From: Actinomyces naeslundii
GTDB taxonomy: Bacteria; Actinomycetota; Actinomycetes; Actinomycetales; Actinomycetaceae
NCBI RefSeq assembly: GCF_001956585.1
Contig: NZ_MSRR01000013.1
Location: 85,930 to 149,929 of the forward strand
Reading direction: 5' to 3'
Length of the DNA: 64,000 nt
Shown here: one piece after another, positions 46,227 through 54,428 of the stretch
Position numbering within the stretch: the first letter of the stretch is position 1
How the letters are laid out: each line of letters starts with the position of its first letter
Notes under the pieces: generated by a model
The model's database searches: none
Seen by the model: only the letters and a program-made list of their open reading frames with translations
What the model was told of the DNA's origin: nothing
Made by a program: the position numbers and the translations under genes

Positions 46227-47444
46227 TCAGGACAGGATGGCCTGCAGGTTCACCTGTGCGCTGTTCAGGATGCCGGCGGGATCTCCCCCAGCCAGGCCCG
46301 GCAGCTCGTTGTCGAAGGTGGCGACGATGTCGGAGACACCGGAGGCGGACGGCACGGCCTGGGAGTACTCGACGCCGGCCAGGAAGGCCGCCTGGTCGGC
46401 GTGCTTGCCCTTCCAGGTCTCTCCAGCGGACTTGCTGGCGGGCACGGTGCCCGCCGCAGTGGCCAGGGTCACCTGCCGCTCGGCGGCGGTGAGGTACTCG
46501 ACGAGCTTGATGGCATCGGCCTTGTGCTTGGAGGCTTCGACCACGCCGTAGAAGGTGGGGAACTGCAGGGTCCCCTTGCCGCCGCTGCCGGCCGGCAGCT
46601 CGACGACCTTGTAGGAGATGCTCGAGTAGGCATCCGCCAGGGTCTTCACCAGGGCCTCGGACTCCACCGCCATGGCGGCCTGCGCCTGGCCGAAGGCGTC
46701 CGCGGCCGACCCAGCGGGCAGGTCCGCGCCCCAGCCGGCCGAGCCGGAGGACAGAAGATTCTTGACCTCAGTCAGCCCCGCGATCGATCCCTCGGAGGAG
46801 GCCGTTGCCTGGGTGCCGTCAGCACTGGTCAGTCCCCCACCTCCCTGAACCATGAAGGCTCCGACGCGCGAGTAGGAGGCATCCAGGGTCAGGCCAACGA
46901 CCCCACCAGAGGTGAGCTTGGCGGCCACCTGACCGAGCTGCTCCCAGGTGGTCGGGTAGTCCGACTCGCTCAAGCCTGCCGCCTGCCACAGCGAGGTGTT
47001 GATGAACAGGGCGAGCGTGGAGACGTCCTTGGGCGCGGCGTTGATCGTCCCCTTCCTGGTGGCGCTGGTCAGCAGTGCGGGATGCGCGTCCTTCACAGCG
47101 GGCGAGTTCTTGTCCCAGGCGTGCAGGGAACCGGCATAGCTGGACAGCTGCGCCGGGTCGAGGACGACGACGTCGACGGTCGGTTCGGCGGTGATCCCGC
47201 GGGCCAGCTCCTGGGAGACGTCGGAAACGGCCTTGACGTCCACCTCCACCTTGGTCTCCTTGGTGAAGGCCTCCACCGCCTTGGACAGCTCCTCGGCGGC
47301 GGCCTCACCCGCGTCGGAGACGATGAGCGCCATCTTGCCCTCCTCAGTGGCCTCGTCCTGAGACTTGGACGAGCAGGCGGCGAGCGTGGCAGAGACGGCC
47401 AGTCCCAGGGCGGTCAGGCCGAGTGCCCGGCGGGTCAGCATCAT
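46227..47444 (-). CDS. Orphan ABC-type solute-binding lipoprotein
   Basis: A 405-residue extracytoplasmic binding protein. ATG 47444 follows AAGGAG. The signal peptide begins MMLTRRALG and ends ATLAAC (Cys near 24). The mature part has the family-1 fold: ELSKAVEAFTKETKVEVDVKAV near the N-terminus, LFINTSLWQAAG near the centre, and a helical C-terminus. No permease or ATPase gene is next to it, unlike the system at 28.8-32.1 kb, so it must work with components elsewhere or have a different role. Sugar or other ligand not predictable. Confidence 0.88.
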   Translation of the reverse strand: MMLTRRALGLTALGLAVSATLAACSSKSQDEATEEGKMALIVSDAGEAAAEELSKAVEAFTKETKVEVDVKAVSDVSQELARGITAEPTVDVVVLDPAQLSSYAGSLHAWDKNSPAVKDAHPALLTSATRKGTINAAPKDVSTLALFINTSLWQAAGLSESDYPTTWEQLGQVAAKLTSGGVVGLTLDASYSRVGAFMVQGGGGLTSADGTQATASSEGSIAGLTEVKNLLSSGSAGWGADLPAGSAADAFGQAQAAMAVESEALVKTLADAYSSISYKVVELPAGSGGKGTLQFPTFYGVVEASKHKADAIKLVEYLTAAERQVTLATAAGTVPASKSAGETWKGKHADQAAFLAGVEYSQAVPSASGVSDIVATFDNELPGLAGGDPAGILNSAQVNLQAILS

Positions 47445-47658
47445 GTGTTCTCCTTGAGGGAATCCCGGGTCGCCCGGGAGCAGGGTAGGTCCCGGCCACC
47501 GGCTGCACGCGGGCGCGCAGTGGTTGATGCCGGGCGGGGACGGCGGGCGGGCCGGCGGGCCCGATGTCGCCAGGACGAAGCGTAGGCCATGTTGGCGACC
47601 GCCCAGGTCCTGATCCCGCCCGGTCAGGAACGTCGTTGACTCTCCCTCGGGACCCAAC

Positions 47659-48366
47659 TCACAGAAGATCGCGCAGAGCCAGCACGACGACGCCGGTGGC
47701 CGCGGCATCCACCAGGAACCAGCTGGCCAACCACACTCCGGCAGGAACCCGGGTCAGCTGGGCCAGCGTGCGGTGGTCCTGCTGCGGATCGCGAGAGGCC
47801 GCGACATCACGCAGGGAGTCCCAGGCTCCGACGATGAGGGCCAGCCCGACACCGGCCACGACGCCGTCGCGCCACGGCCCGCCCCACCACCACAGCGCCC
47901 CGGTGAGAACCGCGACCAGCAGGACGAGGAGCACCGTGCGCACCGAGCGGGACATGACCAGCAGGACCACCAGGAGGACCAGCCCGAGCAGGAGGACTGC
48001 GCTCGCCCAGCCGTTCAGTGCCAGAAGCACGACGACGGCGCCCAGGACCGCGGGTGCCGGGTAGCCGGCCCAGGAGGTGGCCACGCGGCCGGGTCCGGTG
48101 GACTTGCCGGCGGTCACGGCGTGTCCGGACAGGTCCCGGCTGACGACGAAGCCGAGGAATCGCCGGCCCACCATGAGCCCGACGGCGGCGTGCCCGGCCT
48201 CGTGGACGATCGTCACCAGAGTTCGTCCCCAGCGTCGGGCCGGGGCCCAGGCCAGGACGATGACGAGGATGGCCAGCGCCGGCCACAGCACGCCGGGATC
48301 CAGGCCGACGACGCTCGAGGCGCGCGCCAGCAGGTCGTTCCAGGTATCAGTCCAGCTCGGATTCAC
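47659..48366 (-). CDS. M50-type membrane metalloprotease-like protein
   Basis: A 235-residue membrane protein with about five hydrophobic segments and the zinc motif HEAGH near residue 55 (TIVHEAGHAAVG). It resembles the M50B-like family of site-2-protease relatives, which act inside the membrane. The second metal-binding motif of true S2P proteases (NxxPxxxxDG) is not obvious, so activity is uncertain. Start is GTG 48366, with CAGACT seven bases upstream as a weak leaderless signal. It lies between the TetR gene and the solute-binding protein gene, with no strong link to either. Confidence 0.78.
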   Translation of the reverse strand: MNPSWTDTWNDLLARASSVVGLDPGVLWPALAILVIVLAWAPARRWGRTLVTIVHEAGHAAVGLMVGRRFLGFVVSRDLSGHAVTAGKSTGPGRVATSWAGYPAPAVLGAVVVLLALNGWASAVLLLGLVLLVVLLVMSRSVRTVLLVLLVAVLTGALWWWGGPWRDGVVAGVGLALIVGAWDSLRDVAASRDPQQDHRTLAQLTRVPAGVWLASWFLVDAAATGVVVLALRDLL

Positions 48367-48420
48367 GGGTGGAAGTCTGCCAGGCGCACCTGTGTGCCCG
48401 GCACTCCACGGCGCACGCTG

Positions 48421-49113
48421 TCAGCCAACCGCGCTGTGACGAACCGAACCGGGATGGCCGACGGCATCCGCTGGATCGGCACCGTGGGGGTGAGGAATGG
48501 CCGGAACCGCGTGGGCGGGCTGATGGGCTCCCACCGCCCGCAGCACGAAGGCGTCGAGGGAGTCCAGGTAGGCCCGGCGCCGCTCCGGGTCCGTGGGGGT
48601 CGGACGCCCACCCATGACGGTGGCGTGGATGAGGGGGATGACCTGCTCGGGCTCCTGGGCGGGGATGAGCCCCTGGTCCATGGCGTCGGTGAGGATCGAG
48701 GAGAGCATCTGGGCCACGAGCGCGCCATGGGCCCGCAGACGGCCGGCGGTACCACGCGAGACGGAGTCGGCCAGCGGTCCCGACGTCGGGAAGTGGAAGT
48801 GTCGTGCGATGAGGGCCTGCTGACGCACGTAGACACGCAGACGGTCGATCGGGTCCTGGATCCCGGCCAGCGCCCGGGAAAGCTCCTCGGCGTAGCGACC
48901 TGCCTCGTGCTCCATGAAGGCCAGGAGGAGGTCCTCCTTGTCCGCGAAGTGGTTGTAGACGGCCGTCCGGCCCACGCCCGCGTGGTTGGCGACATCGGAC
49001 AGCGTGATCTTGTCGAAGCTGCGCCGGCTCATGAGCTCGGAGAGCGCGCGGAACAGGGCCGTACGCGTGCGCTCTCGATGCTCGGCCAATGAGGAACCCA
49101 GGATCTTCGGCAT
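48421..49113 (-). CDS. TetR-family transcriptional regulator
   Basis: A 230-residue repressor-type regulator. The N-terminal helix-turn-helix lies at about residues 16-62 (RTALFRALSELMSRRSFDKITL, then DVANHAGVGRTAVYNHFADKEDLL), the classic TetR layout. The all-helical ligand-binding part follows with a Pro/Ala-rich tail. A TAGGGT -10 box (49120-49125) is six bases from the ATG, so it is leaderless. It lies 54 bp upstream of the M50-like gene on the same strand and might regulate that pair or itself. Confidence 0.9.
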   Translation of the reverse strand: MPKILGSSLAEHRERTRTALFRALSELMSRRSFDKITLSDVANHAGVGRTAVYNHFADKEDLLLAFMEHEAGRYAEELSRALAGIQDPIDRLRVYVRQQALIARHFHFPTSGPLADSVSRGTAGRLRAHGALVAQMLSSILTDAMDQGLIPAQEPEQVIPLIHATVMGGRPTPTDPERRRAYLDSLDAFVLRAVGAHQPAHAVPAIPHPHGADPADAVGHPGSVRHSAVG

Positions 49114-49225
49114 GAGGCAACCCTAACTCAGGAGATGACGTGGCTGGTAGAAGTGTCAGGAAACCGAGGGAGCAGCGGTTCCGGCGGTGTCGGAGCACGC
49201 ACCACTCGACCGCGTCGGCGCCCCA

Positions 49226-49723
49226 TCAGCGTCCCAGCGCCGTCACCAGCGCATCGATGATGGGCAGGTCCGCCTCCAGCCACGGCAGCCGGCGCAGCCG
49301 GTCGGGCGGGTCCAGGCTCACCCACTCCAGGCTCAGGTGGTCGGCACCGACCCGCCCCTGGTCCCCGAGCAGAGCGGGCTCTGCCAGCCAGACACGCATC
49401 CTGAAACCGTGCATGGCCGGCCAGGCCGGGGCGTCGTCGCCAGGACCGCCCTCCAGTGGCACGGGAACCGCCAGGCCCCGGGGCGGGATGAGCTCGGGTC
49501 CCAGACGCGCGCTCATACCGATCTCTTCATCCAGCTCGCGAGCCAGGGCCTGCTCGGGCCGTTCTGCCGGCTCGACCTTGCCCCCGGGCAGCTCGAACTG
49601 CCCCGCGTGCTCGGGCGGGTAGGAACGGGCTGCGCACAGCAGCGTCGTCGGGCGCTCCAGCCGGTCCAGGACAGCGGCCGCCACGACGAGCCGGGAGGCA
49701 CTCACCGCATCGGAGCCGCTCAC
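49226..49723 (-). CDS. MutT-like Nudix hydrolase
   Basis: A 165-residue Nudix hydrolase. The box GGKVEPAERPEQALARELDE with EIGM fits GX5EX7REUXEEXGU, apart from Leu-Asp before the last acidic pair. Homologues remove oxidised or modified nucleoside triphosphates (8-oxo-dGTP in MutT). GTG 49723 overlaps the stop of the TPR gene as GTGA, so it is the last gene of the MoxR/vWA operon, an unusual partner. Acidic residues late in the protein (LEADLPIIDALV) match the helical end of MutT-type enzymes. Confidence 0.9.
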   Translation of the reverse strand: MSGSDAVSASRLVVAAAVLDRLERPTTLLCAARSYPPEHAGQFELPGGKVEPAERPEQALARELDEEIGMSARLGPELIPPRGLAVPVPLEGGPGDDAPAWPAMHGFRMRVWLAEPALLGDQGRVGADHLSLEWVSLDPPDRLRRLPWLEADLPIIDALVTALGR

Positions 49724-50673
49724 CAGGGCTTGCCCCCGCCACCACCGTCCTTGGGCTTCGTAGTCGGCCCCGAGCTGGAGTTGTTGCGGTCCCGCAGGCG
49801 TTGGGCCCGGTCATCGGCAGGGGTCGGTGAGCTGGAGGGGGTCTCACCCGGAGAGCTCGAGGCCGACGATGACGGGTCCGAGCTGGGAGTGGAGCTCGGG
49901 TCCGAGCTGGGCGTGGCGCTCGAATCAGAGCTGGGGGTGGCGCTCGGCTGGCTGGAGGAGCTGGCCGAGGGGTCCGAGCTGGGCGTGGCACTGGGGTCGG
50001 AGCTGGGCGTTGCCGACGGATTCGGGCTCTGCGAGGGGTTCTGCTCAGGCGGGGGCGGCACCTCACAGGTGTCGGCGGCCTTCTTGGCCTCCTCAGCATG
50101 CTCGCCCGCCGAGGCGGAGTCGCCACTCTCCTGGGCCTTGGCGGCCAGCGACAGGTGCGCGACGTACAGGTTGACGCGAACCATGCACTCCGGGGAGCGG
50201 GCATCCTTCACCTTGGTCTGGGGATCGGCCTTGGCCTTCGGAGCCTTGGCGAGCGCCTGGTTGAGGCTGGTGACCGCGGCGGTCGGATCATCCGCGGCGA
50301 GCTGCCCGGTCCCCAGATTGAAGTAGACGCGCCACTGCTCCAACCAGGGGTTGATCCTGGCCACTGTGCGGTAGCGGGACAGCGCAGTGTCGTAGTGGCC
50401 GGCGGCTGCCGCACGGTTGCCGGCCAGGGAGATGAGGAAGATCGAGCCGAGCCACAGGGAGATGATGGTGGCCAGCACTGCCGGCACTCCACCGATCTTG
50501 AGGAGCCGGCGGCGTCGGCGCAGACGGGCCTCACGCCGTCGGGGATCCTCGGGGGCGGAGGGGTCCGGGGATGCGTCCGAGCCCGGTTCGTGCAGGTAAT
50601 CGAAGGTGTCGCCTTCGGCGCCGGCACCCTCCGGGGGGAGCCCCGCTCCGGGAGTGTTTCCTGTCGTCATCAT
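49720..50673 (-). CDS. TPR-like membrane protein with Ser/Pro/Asp repeat tail
   Basis: A 317-residue protein. After an acidic N-terminus and a cluster of Arg residues, one membrane helix (about 55-78) precedes a TPR-like helical region with HYDTALSRYRTVARINPW and DDPTAAVTSLNQALAKAP, about residues 83-195. The last about 110 residues are low-complexity PSATPSSDPSATPSSDPS, probably surface-exposed or intrinsically disordered. ATG 50673 overlaps the vWA gene stop as ATGA. Position and TPR content match BatC/BatE-like subunits of MoxR/Bat operons, although the tail is unusual. Confidence 0.85.
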   Translation of the reverse strand: MMTTGNTPGAGLPPEGAGAEGDTFDYLHEPGSDASPDPSAPEDPRRREARLRRRRRLLKIGGVPAVLATIISLWLGSIFLISLAGNRAAAAGHYDTALSRYRTVARINPWLEQWRVYFNLGTGQLAADDPTAAVTSLNQALAKAPKAKADPQTKVKDARSPECMVRVNLYVAHLSLAAKAQESGDSASAGEHAEEAKKAADTCEVPPPPEQNPSQSPNPSATPSSDPSATPSSDPSASSSSQPSATPSSDSSATPSSDPSSTPSSDPSSSASSSPGETPSSSPTPADDRAQRLRDRNNSSSGPTTKPKDGGGGGKPW

Positions 50674-51773
50674 CTTCCCCTTCCCGTGAGAAGACGCAGG
50701 CGGCGGTCGGCTCGCATCAGGTCGATGATCTCCCACAGCAGCAGGCCGAAGGCGATGATTCCCAGAGGCCAGGTCAGGTAGACCCGGGCGTTGGTCTTGG
50801 CCCGTCCGTCGGAGGTGACGGCCTCAATGTTCAGGTTGGTGAACTTGCTCGTCGGGTCGTCGCCAGAGCCACCAGTACGGTGGTAGTAGGGCAACCCCAT
50901 GTCGGTGGCCACGCTCTGGAGCTCGTCGGCGTCGATCTTCGACACCCCGGGCTGCCCACCCTGGCCGTCGGCGATGTAGTCGGACTGGGTGTGCTCACCG
51001 GTGGAGGATGAGCCGTCGTAGCTGCGCATCTTCCCACCCTCGGTGGTTCCGTAGCCCAGCACCGCGCCCCCGTCGACAAGACCGGCCAGTGACTTCCAGG
51101 AGATGCCGGCGCTGTCGGCCGCTTGAGCGCCACGACCGTCGTCGGTGGCCTCCCCGTCGGAGAAGATGTAGACGAGACGGATGTCCTTGGACTCGGAATT
51201 ACGGGCCTGCACCAGGGACTGGCCCAGCATCGGCAGGGCCACCTCCAGCGAGGAGCCGGTGGCGTGGGCCGAGACCTCCTGCTTGAGTGAGCCGATCCAG
51301 GCGTCGACGGCGTTGGTGTCACGGGTCAGAGGCAGCTCGGTGGCAGCGGTGTTGTCCAAGGCGATGATGGAGAACCGCGAATCCGGGAAGGCCTCCCGGA
51401 TGGCGCGCATATCGGAGCGCACGCCGTCAAGCCTGGTGGAGGCCGCCTGGTCGACGCCGTCGGGCCCCTTGCCCTGGTAGTCCTCCGCGGCCATGGACCC
51501 GGTGCGGTCCACCACCATGTAGATCTCCACGTTGGAGACACTGATGGCCTCGCTGCCGCGGATCGCCGGCCCCGCCATCGCCAGCGTCATGACGACGACG
51601 ATGGCCAGGCGCCGCCACCAGGCTCGGCGGGCAATCGGCTCAGCCCCGTCCCGATTCAGACGGCGCCGGGAGACGACGAGCAGGACCACCAGGGCTGCGC
51701 TCACCAGGAACACGAGGATCCACCAGGTGACCGGGATGAACGCGAAGTCTCCGATGACAGGAACCGGTCTCAT
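50670..51773 (-). CDS. vWA-domain membrane protein 2 (Bat-like)
   Basis: A 367-residue protein with two N-terminal hydrophobic segments (about 14-35 and 52-70), a von Willebrand A domain at about 82-300 and a final helix near 335-355. The metal-ion-dependent adhesion site begins at VVDRTGSM (Asp-x-Thr-x-Ser, a conservative variant of DxSxS), with downstream Thr and Asp (FSDGEATDD) to complete it. The domain would sit outside the membrane. It is coupled by ATGA to both neighbours. Bat proteins are thought to be metal-dependent envelope chaperones acting with a MoxR ATPase. Confidence 0.88.
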   Translation of the reverse strand: MRPVPVIGDFAFIPVTWWILVFLVSAALVVLLVVSRRRLNRDGAEPIARRAWWRRLAIVVVMTLAMAGPAIRGSEAISVSNVEIYMVVDRTGSMAAEDYQGKGPDGVDQAASTRLDGVRSDMRAIREAFPDSRFSIIALDNTAATELPLTRDTNAVDAWIGSLKQEVSAHATGSSLEVALPMLGQSLVQARNSESKDIRLVYIFSDGEATDDGRGAQAADSAGISWKSLAGLVDGGAVLGYGTTEGGKMRSYDGSSSTGEHTQSDYIADGQGGQPGVSKIDADELQSVATDMGLPYYHRTGGSGDDPTSKFTNLNIEAVTSDGRAKTNARVYLTWPLGIIAFGLLLWEIIDLMRADRRLRLLTGRGR

Positions 51774-52882
51774 GCTCGCCTCCAGGTGGTTAGCCCCAGA
51801 TAGCCCAGAAGGACAAGTGAGAGGGTGATGATGGGCATCTGGGGGACATCGGTGCGACGGGTCTGCTTTCGGCCTCCGAGGGCGCTGACCTCGGTCTTCT
51901 CCAGCTGCTTGACGATGTCGCCGCCGGTACCCGAGTCCTCGACGTCGTAGAAGCGGCCCTTCCCCTGCTTCTCGGTGAGAGTCTTGAGCTCCTCGCGCGA
52001 CTCCTCGGGGGTCTGCTCGAGCTCGTACTGGTAGGACTGCTGATCGTCCGCACCGTAGATGGAGAACAGGCGGATCTTGCGCTCGGACAGGAGGTCGACG
52101 GCGTCGGGCAGGGAGTAGATCTGCTCCCTGTCGGGGTCGATGACCTGGTTGTCGGTGGCGAGGATGATCGAGCGGGAGCGTTCCAGCCCCTGGTTGTCGA
52201 ATGCCTGGGCACAGGAGGCGAGCCCGTCACCTGCCAGGGAGGAGCCGTTGACGCTGGAGTTCACCGTGCCGCTGAAGGCCTCGGCGTACCGGAGCTGCTG
52301 CTTGTAGGTGGCGTTGTCCGGGTCGATGTCCAGGACATCACCCAGGTCCTCCATCTGCTGACGCAGCAGGTCGTAGTCGTCCGTCAGCGGGACGATGGTC
52401 TGGGCCGCGGAGTTCCAGGCGACGAGCCCCACACGCTCGCCGTCGAAGTCCTCCAGGATGTCGGAGAAGGTCGTCAGAACCGAGGAGTCGATCCTCACCA
52501 TCGACGACGATACGTCCAGGCACAGGACGATATCCCGGTTGGCCAAGGCGTCAGAGCGCTCGGTGACGCGTACGGGGCGGCCGGCGATGGCTGAGGCGCC
52601 GAGCAGGCACGCAACCAGTAGAACCGCCAGGAGCGCGTGCAGCCGGCGCTGGGACCTGATACGGGCGTACACCGCCGGCAGCTGGAACAGGCTCGCGGAG
52701 TTGGCCAGCCGCCGCGGAAGCTCCGCGGACTGCTGCGTTCCCCAACGGCTCCAGGGCCGTCTCCGGGGCTTGCGGGCGCCGGAACCGGACATCCCCTGGG
52801 AGCGGCGATCGGTGACGAAGACCCAGATGATCGTCACTGCGGCAATGACGACAAGAATGGCGAACAGCCAGGGCATCACCAT
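51770..52882 (-). CDS. vWA-domain membrane protein 1 (Bat-like)
   Basis: A 370-residue paralogue-type partner of the previous entry. One hydrophobic segment lies at the N-terminus, another at about 82-100, and the vWA domain at about 112-320 has a complete DVSSSM (DxSxS) site. The C-terminal helix (MPIITLSLVLLGYLGLTTW) anchors the far end. Two hydrophobic segments before the vWA and one after is the typical BatA/BatB topology. Its start overlaps the DUF4381-like stop by seven bases. The two vWA proteins differ in MIDAS residues, suggesting distinct metals or roles. Confidence 0.88.
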   Translation of the reverse strand: MVMPWLFAILVVIAAVTIIWVFVTDRRSQGMSGSGARKPRRRPWSRWGTQQSAELPRRLANSASLFQLPAVYARIRSQRRLHALLAVLLVACLLGASAIAGRPVRVTERSDALANRDIVLCLDVSSSMVRIDSSVLTTFSDILEDFDGERVGLVAWNSAAQTIVPLTDDYDLLRQQMEDLGDVLDIDPDNATYKQQLRYAEAFSGTVNSSVNGSSLAGDGLASCAQAFDNQGLERSRSIILATDNQVIDPDREQIYSLPDAVDLLSERKIRLFSIYGADDQQSYQYELEQTPEESREELKTLTEKQGKGRFYDVEDSGTGGDIVKQLEKTEVSALGGRKQTRRTDVPQMPIITLSLVLLGYLGLTTWRRA

Positions 52883-53397
52883 TGGGTGATCACCTCCCGT
52901 GCGTGAGTAAGGGCCTCTTGCGCGGCGGCCTGCGGCTCACGATCGAAGGAGGGCTGCTCCCACACGGCGAGCAGCTCTCCAATATGCCCCAGCGGGTTGG
53001 TGTCGAGAGGGCGGCCCGCCTGACGCACGCTGCGCCGACGCTCCTCCACCGAGCGTGGACCGGCGGTAGCGGCCATGTCGAGAATCTCCGAGACCGTGGC
53101 GGTGGTGATCTCCTCACCGCTGCGGGCCTCGGCGAAGCCCCGCAGCAGAGCCGCCAGCTCCAGGTGAAGGTCTCGCAGGTCCAGCTCGCCGCCGTCCCAG
53201 CGCTGGGCGATCTCGGTGAGACGCTCGCCCCACTGACGGCGCTCACCAGGTGCCATCGGGATGTCCCCGACCTCGAGGGAGGTGTCTCTGCGAGTTACCA
53301 GGAAGGTACGCAGCAACCAGGCGCTCACCAGGAGGATCCCGACGATCATCACGATGACCATCCATATCGGCATGAGAACCGGGGGCATGATCTGCAC
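52876..53397 (-). CDS. DUF4381-like membrane protein of the MoxR operon
   Basis: A 173-residue protein with one N-terminal membrane helix (about 8-32) and a cytoplasmic helical region (LTEIAQRWDGGELDLRDLHLELAALLRGFAEA). Size, place between DUF58 and vWA genes, and topology match the DUF4381-type small subunit in Bat operons; I see no strong motif to prove it. Start ATG 53397 is three bases from the DUF58 stop; ATG 53388 is an alternative. It is translated together with its neighbours. Confidence 0.75.
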   Translation of the reverse strand: MQIMPPVLMPIWMVIVMIVGILLVSAWLLRTFLVTRRDTSLEVGDIPMAPGERRQWGERLTEIAQRWDGGELDLRDLHLELAALLRGFAEARSGEEITTATVSEILDMAATAGPRSVEERRRSVRQAGRPLDTNPLGHIGELLAVWEQPSFDREPQAAAQEALTHAREVITQW

Positions 53398-53400
53398 GGG

Positions 53401-54423
53401 TCACCGCCTCCCTCTGGCCACGGCGGCGCGCTCACGCTGAAGGAGCTCGGCGATGTCATCGATGAGGGTCTCCTCGGAGGAGACGACGCCGTACTCCACG
53501 TGCCGGGCGTCAAGCACCTGCTCGACGGTGGATCGCCACTGCTCGCGCACCAAGCCGGCCTGGGCCGCCAGGTGGGCGTCGGAGCGCAGGAAGGCCGGGA
53601 TCTCAAAGGGCAGGTCGATGTCCCGACCGCGGCCGCCGTCCGGGCGCAGCGGGTCATCGTCCTCGATCTGCACAACGATCACCTCATGCTGGATCGACAG
53701 GCGTCTGAGCCAGATCGCGGCGTCGGGGCCGGGATGGGCGGTGTCGGTGATCAGGACGACGAGGCTGCGACGACGGTGCCAGGTGCTCACCCGCTCCATG
53801 AGACGCGGCAGGCTGGAGGCGGGAGCCCCGGGCGCCAGCTCGAAGACGCCGTCGGGGGCACCGTCGACGGGCGCATCGAGATCCTCGAAGGTGCGGGCAA
53901 GCAGAGTCAGCAGGGTCTCGACGTGCTTGGCCCCCGAACGCGCTGGACGCGAGATCGTCCGGCCGGCGTCCCCGGCCACGAGCGCCACCGAGTCTCCCCG
54001 CATCCGAGCCAGGTAGGCGAACACCTCGGCGACCCCGAGGGCCAGGTCGCGCTTGTCCTCCCCGGAGGGGGCCATCGCAGCCATGGTCCGGCCGGTGTCC
54101 ACGGCCAGGACCAGCGACATCATGGACTCGCGCTGGTAGCGCTTGATGACCGGCTGCCCCAGTCGGGCGGAGGACTTCCAGTCGATGTCGGAGATATCGT
54201 CCCCGGGCCGGTAGAAGGACATGTCATCGAAGTCCTGGCCGCGGCCGACGAAGACCGACTTGTGGCGCCCGTCGAGCAGCCCTGTGGCCCGCCGCAGGGT
54301 CGGCAGGCTCAGGGCGGCGCGAAGACGCTCGATCCGCGCGCCGCGCCTCCCCTCGCCGGGACCGGGAGCGGATGCTCCGGCTGCCTCAGGTGCCTCCATA
54401 CTCATCGTTCCGCTGGTCCCCAC
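53401..54423 (-). CDS. DUF58-domain protein
   Basis: A 340-residue soluble protein with the signature YRPGDDISDIDWKSSARLG (about residues 71-89) followed by the vWA-like half (VLAVDTGRTMAAMA, then VVLITDTAHPG). DUF58 proteins are obligate partners of MoxR ATPases and resemble vWA folds with a changed metal site; here Asp-x-Gly-x-Thr replaces DxSxS. Some are linked to cell-wall integrity and stress resistance. ATG 54423 is five bases after the MoxR gene stop. Transcribed with the whole block downstream. Confidence 0.93.
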   Translation of the reverse strand: MGTSGTMSMEAPEAAGASAPGPGEGRRGARIERLRAALSLPTLRRATGLLDGRHKSVFVGRGQDFDDMSFYRPGDDISDIDWKSSARLGQPVIKRYQRESMMSLVLAVDTGRTMAAMAPSGEDKRDLALGVAEVFAYLARMRGDSVALVAGDAGRTISRPARSGAKHVETLLTLLARTFEDLDAPVDGAPDGVFELAPGAPASSLPRLMERVSTWHRRRSLVVLITDTAHPGPDAAIWLRRLSIQHEVIVVQIEDDDPLRPDGGRGRDIDLPFEIPAFLRSDAHLAAQAGLVREQWRSTVEQVLDARHVEYGVVSSEETLIDDIAELLQRERAAVARGRR

Positions 54424-54428
54424 CGGGC

